Below, in pieces: positions 5,501-9,219 of a stretch of DNA of 9,219 bases. The DNA lies in the NCBI GenBank assembly GCA_900553525.1, contig USDZ01000059.1:1-9219 (forward strand). The letters are read 5' to 3'. The position numbers and the translations under genes were made by a program. Within the stretch, counting starts at the first letter, position 1. Each line of letters starts with the position of its first letter. The notes beneath the pieces were generated by a model. The model was given only the letters and a program-made list of their open reading frames with translations, searched no databases and was not told the DNA's origin. The stretch is from an uncultured Oscillospiraceae bacterium. Its GTDB lineage: Bacteria > Bacillota > Clostridia > Oscillospirales > Acutalibacteraceae.

Positions 5501-6112
5501 TTACCGGTTTAATTTTTCCCGCAGACGAGCGGAAAAAACACGCAGGGCATTGCCGCGGTGACTGACCGCGTCTTTTTCCTCCCCCGTCAGCTCCGCAAAA
5601 GTTTTGCCAGCGCCTGGAAGCCCGCCTTCTACGATAAACAAGGGATCGTACCCGAAGCCGTCCTCCCCCCGGGGAGCATACGCGATACGGCCGGGACATT
5701 CTCCCCTCGCCGTCACGACATCTCCGTCCGGAAATACGCAGCAGATCACCGAAACAAATTTGGCTGTACGCCGTTCTTTCGGCGTGTCTTTTAAAGCGTT
5801 CAGCAGCTTCGCGTTTCGATCCGCATCGCTGGCGCCTGTCCCGGCATATCGGGCCGAATGGACCCCCGGGGCGCCATCCAAAGCATCCACCATCAGGCCG
5901 GAATCGTCGGCCACCGCCGGAAGCCCTGTTTCCCGGCAGGCGGATTCCGCCTTGATCCGCGCGTTTTCTTCAAATGTAACCCCGGTCTCATCCGGTTCGC
6001 TCAGCATAACACCGATCTGGTCTCCCGTCACCGCCTCAATATCCAGCGCAGACAGGATACGGGAGAGTTCCTCCAGTTTTTTGCGGTTGTGGGTCGCGAC
6101 AACAAAACGCAT
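5501..6112 (-). CDS. rdgB: dITP/XTP pyrophosphatase RdgB (HAM1 family)
   Basis: A 203-residue cytosolic enzyme that hydrolyses non-canonical purine triphosphates (dITP, ITP, XTP) to the monophosphate and pyrophosphate, keeping deaminated bases out of DNA and RNA. Family motifs are complete: N-terminal FVVATHNRKKLEEL at 3-16, EENARIKA at 48-55, the catalytic/metal segment VADDSGLMVDALDG at 67-80 with D69 and D70, GVHSARYAG at 83-91, base-recognition FGYDPLF at 153-159, and C-terminal SHRGNAL at 184-190. Length is typical for the family. The ATG is preceded by CGGAGGT with seven-base spacing. The 74-base gap after ftsY contains no terminator or promoter that I can defend, so it probably belongs to the same transcript. 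yhbY follows closely. Confidence 0.97.
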   Translation of the reverse strand: MRFVVATHNRKKLEELSRILSALDIEAVTGDQIGVMLSEPDETGVTFEENARIKAESACRETGLPAVADDSGLMVDALDGAPGVHSARYAGTGASDADRNAKLLNALKDTPKERRTAKFVSVICCVFPDGDVVTARGECPGRIAYAPRGEDGFGYDPLFIVEGGLPGAGKTFAELTGEEKDAVSHRGNALRVFSARLREKLNR

Positions 6113-6186
6113 GACCGATACCTCCGATGTCCATTCATATGCGTATTAGCCGACAACAAAAGCTGTGGAAAGCCAATTGATTCCTG

Positions 6187-7098
6187 TTACGCATCCCCGA
6201 ACAGGCCGCGGGCAAATTCATCGGGATCAAAGGGCATCAGGTCATCCACGCCTTCGCCCACGCCGATGAATTTGACCGGCACATCCAATTCTTCCCGGAT
6301 GGTGAGAACCACCCCGCCCCGCGCGGTTCCGTCGAGTTTCGTCAGCACGATGCCGGTGATGCCGGCGGCGTTTCGGAACTCCCGAACCTGGTTGACCGCG
6401 TTCTGACCGGTGGTGGCATCGAGAACCAGAAGCACCTCTTTGTCCGCATCGGGCAGCTCCCGGTCGATGACCCGGGTGATCTTTCCCAGTTCATCCATCA
6501 GGTTCTTTTTATTGTGCAGCCGGCCGGCCGTATCGCAGATCACCATATCGGCTCCCCTGGCTTTGGCCGCGCACAGGGTATCGAACACCACGGCGGCCGG
6601 ATCAGCTCCCTGCGTGTGCTTGACCATATCGGCGCCCGCCCGTTCCGCCCAGATTTCAAGCTGTTCGATGGCGGCGGCGCGGAAGGTATCCGCGGCGCCG
6701 AGCACCACCTTCTTGCCTTCGGCTTGGAATCGAGCGGCGAGTTTGCCAATGGTGGTGGTCTTACCTACCCCGTTGACCCCGATCACCAGGATCACAGCCG
6801 GCTTGGTATGCAGGTTCAATTCCTGTCCACCCCGCAGCATCTCAGCCACGGTTTCTTCCAGCAGGTTCTGAATCCGGCCGGGATCCGTCTCCCCCCGTTC
6901 CTTGACTTTACGGCGCAGTTCCTCGCAGATCCGGCCGGCCGTAGAGGCTCCCACATCCCCCATAATGAGAATCTCCTCGAGTTCCTCGAACAATTCCTCG
7001 TCGATGCGGGTAAAGGAATGGAGCATCGCATTCATCGACTGCAGGAGGGAATCCCGTGTTTTTTTGAGCCCCTCACCGATCTTGCTGAAAAAGCCCAT
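6187..7098 (-). CDS. ftsY: Signal recognition particle receptor FtsY
   Basis: A 303-residue SRP-family GTPase, the membrane receptor that docks SRP-ribosome-nascent chain complexes at the translocon. Residues 1-90 form the helical N domain; the start is MGFFSKIGEGLKK, an amphipathic lipid-binding helix, and there is no long acidic A domain, as is usual in short Gram-positive FtsY. The G domain carries G1 GVNGVGKTT at 107-115, G2 DTFRAAA at 137-143, G3 DTAGR at 189-193, G4 TKLDG at 253-257, and the closing FIGVGEGVDDL at 278-288. All GTPase motifs are intact. Start choice: an in-frame TTG lies two codons upstream (7104) but directly abuts the AAAGAGGT ribosome binding site, whereas the ATG at 7098 sits six bases from it, so the ATG is preferred. 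It follows the YcxB-like gene by 14 bases. Confidence 0.97.
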   Translation of the reverse strand: MGFFSKIGEGLKKTRDSLLQSMNAMLHSFTRIDEELFEELEEILIMGDVGASTAGRICEELRRKVKERGETDPGRIQNLLEETVAEMLRGGQELNLHTKPAVILVIGVNGVGKTTTIGKLAARFQAEGKKVVLGAADTFRAAAIEQLEIWAERAGADMVKHTQGADPAAVVFDTLCAAKARGADMVICDTAGRLHNKKNLMDELGKITRVIDRELPDADKEVLLVLDATTGQNAVNQVREFRNAAGITGIVLTKLDGTARGGVVLTIREELDVPVKFIGVGEGVDDLMPFDPDEFARGLFGDA

Positions 7099-7112
7099 AT
7101 GCAAACCTCTTT

Positions 7113-7688
7113 CTATTCGGATTGGATCCGTTTATATGATAGACCGCATGTCTCTCGCAGATAGGCCGTAAGTTCATCCGGAGCCCCTTTGAGAAAACGT
7201 CCTTTTTCCAAAATATCCGCGCGGGTTTTGTTGTGATAGAGCAGGATCAGGCCGTCGGTTTCCACGACCTTATACAACGAGGCGTAGGGGGTATGCCATT
7301 CTCCCAGCGCATTGGTCTCGACATATTCCTCTTCATAAAACCACAGGGTATAGGGCCGGTCCAAAAAACCGTCGGCCGCTCCGATCACCGACCGAGCATT
7401 CTGTCGGGGCACCCCATATGCCGCGAGTCCCATGACAAGGGAACAGCCCATCATGGTCAGTGCCGTCCCCCGCACCTCGCTCCCACCATCGGAAAAACAG
7501 AGATCCAGCGCCAACAAAAAGGCCCCCACGGCAAACAGAAAACCGGCCAGAATCCACAGAGCCCGCCCGCCACCGGTCAGCTTGAGATGGGCGCGGGCAA
7601 ATCGGCCGTACAGGTCTTCCGTCAGGACCCCATCGGCTACAATCCAGGGCTCTTTCAAAGACGCATCCGCAGCCAAACGATTTGTCAT
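7113..7688 (-). CDS. Small membrane protein with YcxB-like C-terminal domain
   Basis: A 191-residue protein. Residues 1-42 have no signal peptide and look cytoplasmic. Two hydrophobic helices follow at about 43-63 and 74-92, joined by a short acidic loop (residues 65-72). The C-terminal part, from about 112, has the pattern of the YcxB-like domain: an aromatic/acidic strand (TLWFYEEEYVETNALGEWHTPY, positions 114-135), then YKVVETDGLILLYHNK and a final helix DELTAYLRET. Family members are mostly uncharacterised membrane proteins with a PH-like soluble domain, so no function is assigned. The start is fixed by a consensus AAAGGAGG six bases upstream of ATG (7695-7702). It sits 55 bases after smc, and its stop is only 14 bases before the ftsY ATG, so it is very likely cotranscribed and perhaps translationally coupled to ftsY. 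The family call rests on pattern recognition and is moderately secure; the gene itself is secure. Confidence 0.85.
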   Translation of the reverse strand: MTNRLAADASLKEPWIVADGVLTEDLYGRFARAHLKLTGGGRALWILAGFLFAVGAFLLALDLCFSDGGSEVRGTALTMMGCSLVMGLAAYGVPRQNARSVIGAADGFLDRPYTLWFYEEEYVETNALGEWHTPYASLYKVVETDGLILLYHNKTRADILEKGRFLKGAPDELTAYLRETCGLSYKRIQSE

Positions 7689-7743
7689 AAGGCGCCTCCT
7701 TTCACCGGCAGATCGTCACCTGTGATGGGCGGACGAAACACTC

Positions 7744-9219
7744 TTATGTCGTTTTGTCCATCCGGATACCGAGTTTTTCCTCGACTTCGCTGGCCCTGAG
7801 CTCCAAAAGCTTGGATACCCCCTGTTCCTGCATGGTCACACCATAGAGGACATCGGCCTCTTCCATAGTGCCCCGCCGATGGGTGATGACGATAAACTGG
7901 CTGTTTCCCGACATGCGCCGCAGATATTGAGCATACCGATCCACATTCACATCGTCAAGGGCCGCCTCGATTTCATCCAGTACGCAGAAAGGGGATGGCG
8001 TCACTTTGAGAATCGCAAAGAGCAGCGCGATAGCCGCCAAAGCCTTTTCTCCGCCGGACAGGGCGTCAAGATTCAAAATCACTTTTCCTGGCGGCTGCAC
8101 GTGCATTTCGATGCCGGAACCCAATATGTCTTCCGGATCGGTGAGTTTCAGTTCACCTTTGCCTCCACCGAACATCTCCGTGAAAACGATGCCGTAATTA
8201 TAGTTGATCTGGCGAAACCGGTCAATAAAAATTTCCCGCATCTGCACGGTTAAGTCTCCGATAAGACGATGCAGTTCCTCCTTGGAGGTTTCGACATCCC
8301 GCACCTGAGCGCTCAAGAACTCGTAACGTTCGCTGACCTCGCGGTATTCCTCGATAGCGTCCACGTTGACGCTGCCGAGGGCGCGGATCCGGTTTTTCAG
8401 TTCAGAGAGGCGGCGGGTCGCCGCCGGTATGTCTTCAGCCGGCTGAACAGAGGCCTCGGCTTCGCTGCGGGTGAGTTCGTATTCCTCATATAGACGCCGT
8501 ACCACGTCATCCGTCTCCCGGCCGACTGTATGACATTTTTCCTCGATACGGGCAGCCTCCAGGCCCGCTTTTTCCCGTTCGTCGGCCTTATCCCGCGACT
8601 GCTGACGGAGAACCGCCTGCTCAGACTCTCCTTTTGCACGTTCGGCCATCAGCTCTTCAATCCGTCCTTGAGTTCCTCCCGCCTGTGTGCGCAGGACACC
8701 GGCCCGTTCGGTTAGTGCGGCAGCACGCTCGTCGAGCGCTTTGTTGGTATCGCGGAGTTCCTCCTCCTGGCGGCGCAGAGATTCCCTGGCACCCTCCTCG
8801 TCCGCGAGACGGGCACGCAAATCCGCGATGGCGGCGTGTTCGGCCTCAATCTCCTTCTCGATGGCGAGCGTTTGCAACCGCATCTCCCCGATACCGGTGG
8901 ACAGTTCCTCCCGGCGGCGGGACAATTCCTCCCGGTTGCCGCTCAGGGAGTCGATCTCGGTCTCCACCTGTTCCTTTTGTAGACGGACTTCGGCAGCTTC
9001 ATCCTCCGCCTCAATGGATATGCGGCGGCATTCTTCCGCCCGTTCATGTAGAGAAGCCTGTTCCGCCTTTCCCTCTTCAAGCGCCCGTTTAGCGATGGCT
9101 GCCTGTTCCGTCAGACGGCGAACCTCTCCCTCGAGCCGGATCTTCTCCTCTCCCGCGGAAGAGAGTTCCCCCCGTGCCCCGGTCAGAGCAGCTTCGGCGG
9201 CGGCTGTTTCCTGGGACAA
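7744..9219 (-). CDS. smc: Chromosome segregation ATPase SMC, C-terminal half (5' end outside window)
   Basis: Only the last 491 residues are visible; the frame stays open at the window edge, so the first visible codon (TTG) is not a start. SMC proteins are usually about 1,190 residues. Visible residues 1 to about 260 are a Glu/Arg/Ala-rich heptad-like coiled coil, the returning arm. A conserved stretch around 271-300 (with LGSVNVDAIEEY) leads into the C-terminal ATPase head: GGGKGELKL near 351-359, the ABC signature LSGGEKALAA at 387-396, Walker B and D-loop FCVLDEIEAALDD at 411-423, and the switch-histidine segment ITHRRGTMEEAD at 445-456. All motifs expected of an active head are intact. 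Family knowledge: SMC dimerises and, with ScpA/ScpB, organises and segregates the chromosome. Its placement before ftsY is a known Firmicutes arrangement (rnc-smc-ftsY). It ends with TAA 55 bases before the next gene, which is probably cotranscribed. Confidence 0.97.
   Translation of the reverse strand: MSQETAAAEAALTGARGELSSAGEEKIRLEGEVRRLTEQAAIAKRALEEGKAEQASLHERAEECRRISIEAEDEAAEVRLQKEQVETEIDSLSGNREELSRRREELSTGIGEMRLQTLAIEKEIEAEHAAIADLRARLADEEGARESLRRQEEELRDTNKALDERAAALTERAGVLRTQAGGTQGRIEELMAERAKGESEQAVLRQQSRDKADEREKAGLEAARIEEKCHTVGRETDDVVRRLYEEYELTRSEAEASVQPAEDIPAATRRLSELKNRIRALGSVNVDAIEEYREVSERYEFLSAQVRDVETSKEELHRLIGDLTVQMREIFIDRFRQINYNYGIVFTEMFGGGKGELKLTDPEDILGSGIEMHVQPPGKVILNLDALSGGEKALAAIALLFAILKVTPSPFCVLDEIEAALDDVNVDRYAQYLRRMSGNSQFIVITHRRGTMEEADVLYGVTMQEQGVSKLLELRASEVEEKLGIRMDKTT

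Noticed and set aside
5604..6149. 181-codon Ser/Pro/Ala-rich open frame on the plus strand
   Set aside because: It is antisense to rdgB, which is complete and conserved; the Ser/Pro/Ala bias is typical of reverse-strand reading of GC-rich genes.
6113..6186. Possible promoter or terminator between ftsY and rdgB
   Set aside because: No -35/-10 pair with acceptable spacing and only four-base stems were found, so it is treated as an ordinary operon gap.
7099..7104. TTG start for ftsY two codons upstream
   Set aside because: The ribosome binding site abuts it with no spacing; the ATG at 7098 has correct spacing and the typical MGFF start.
6514..7164. 216-codon open frame on the plus strand
   Set aside because: It is antisense to ftsY, whose GTPase motifs are all intact; the predicted product has low-complexity composition and no family signature.

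Overview
The window is a compact, GC-rich bacterial housekeeping region in which every credible gene lies on the minus strand, so it is read from high to low coordinates. Shine-Dalgarno sequences are strong, intergenic gaps are short, and the set YhbY (YqeI), NadD, YqeK, RsfS (YqeL) and YqeG matches the yqe cluster of Bacillus. Together with smc next to ftsY and a membrane LCP protein, this points to a Firmicute, most likely a GC-rich Clostridium relative (Oscillospirales-like). That placement is inferred from gene content; no rRNA or other taxonomic marker is present.

Layout in transcription order. (1) 9219-7744: C-terminal 491 residues of SMC, running off the window edge. (2) 7688-7113: a small two-helix membrane protein resembling the YcxB family, placed between smc and ftsY. 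(3) 7098-6187: FtsY. (4) 6112-5501: RdgB/HAM1 pyrophosphatase. (5) 5457-5161: YhbY. (6) 5115-3883: one ORF fusing NadD to a YqeK-type HD hydrolase. (7) 3809-2370: an LCP (LytR-CpsA-Psr) membrane protein with several altered catalytic positions. (8) 2325-1954: RsfS. These eight have gaps of 14 to 74 bases and no convincing internal terminator, so they look like one long operon. (9) 1782-1606: rpsU, with its own near-consensus sigma-A promoter and a clear intrinsic terminator. (10) 1500-988 and 984-115: YqeG HAD phosphatase and an endonuclease IV-like TIM-barrel protein, 3 bases apart. (11) 1-114: no gene, but two overlapping palindromes.

Functionally the cluster joins chromosome segregation (SMC), membrane targeting of ribosomes (FtsY), ribosome assembly and silencing (YhbY, RsfS, S21), NAD synthesis and probable Ap4A turnover (NadD-YqeK), nucleotide-pool cleaning (RdgB) and probable DNA repair (endonuclease IV-like).

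I see no CRISPR array, transposon, phage, tRNA or obvious new multi-gene system. The most interesting items are the NadD-YqeK fusion, whose linker still contains a perfect Shine-Dalgarno and an ATG now out of frame with YqeK; the degenerate LCP active site; the endonuclease IV-like protein with one metal ligand replaced by lysine; and the mutually exclusive palindromes at 53-98.
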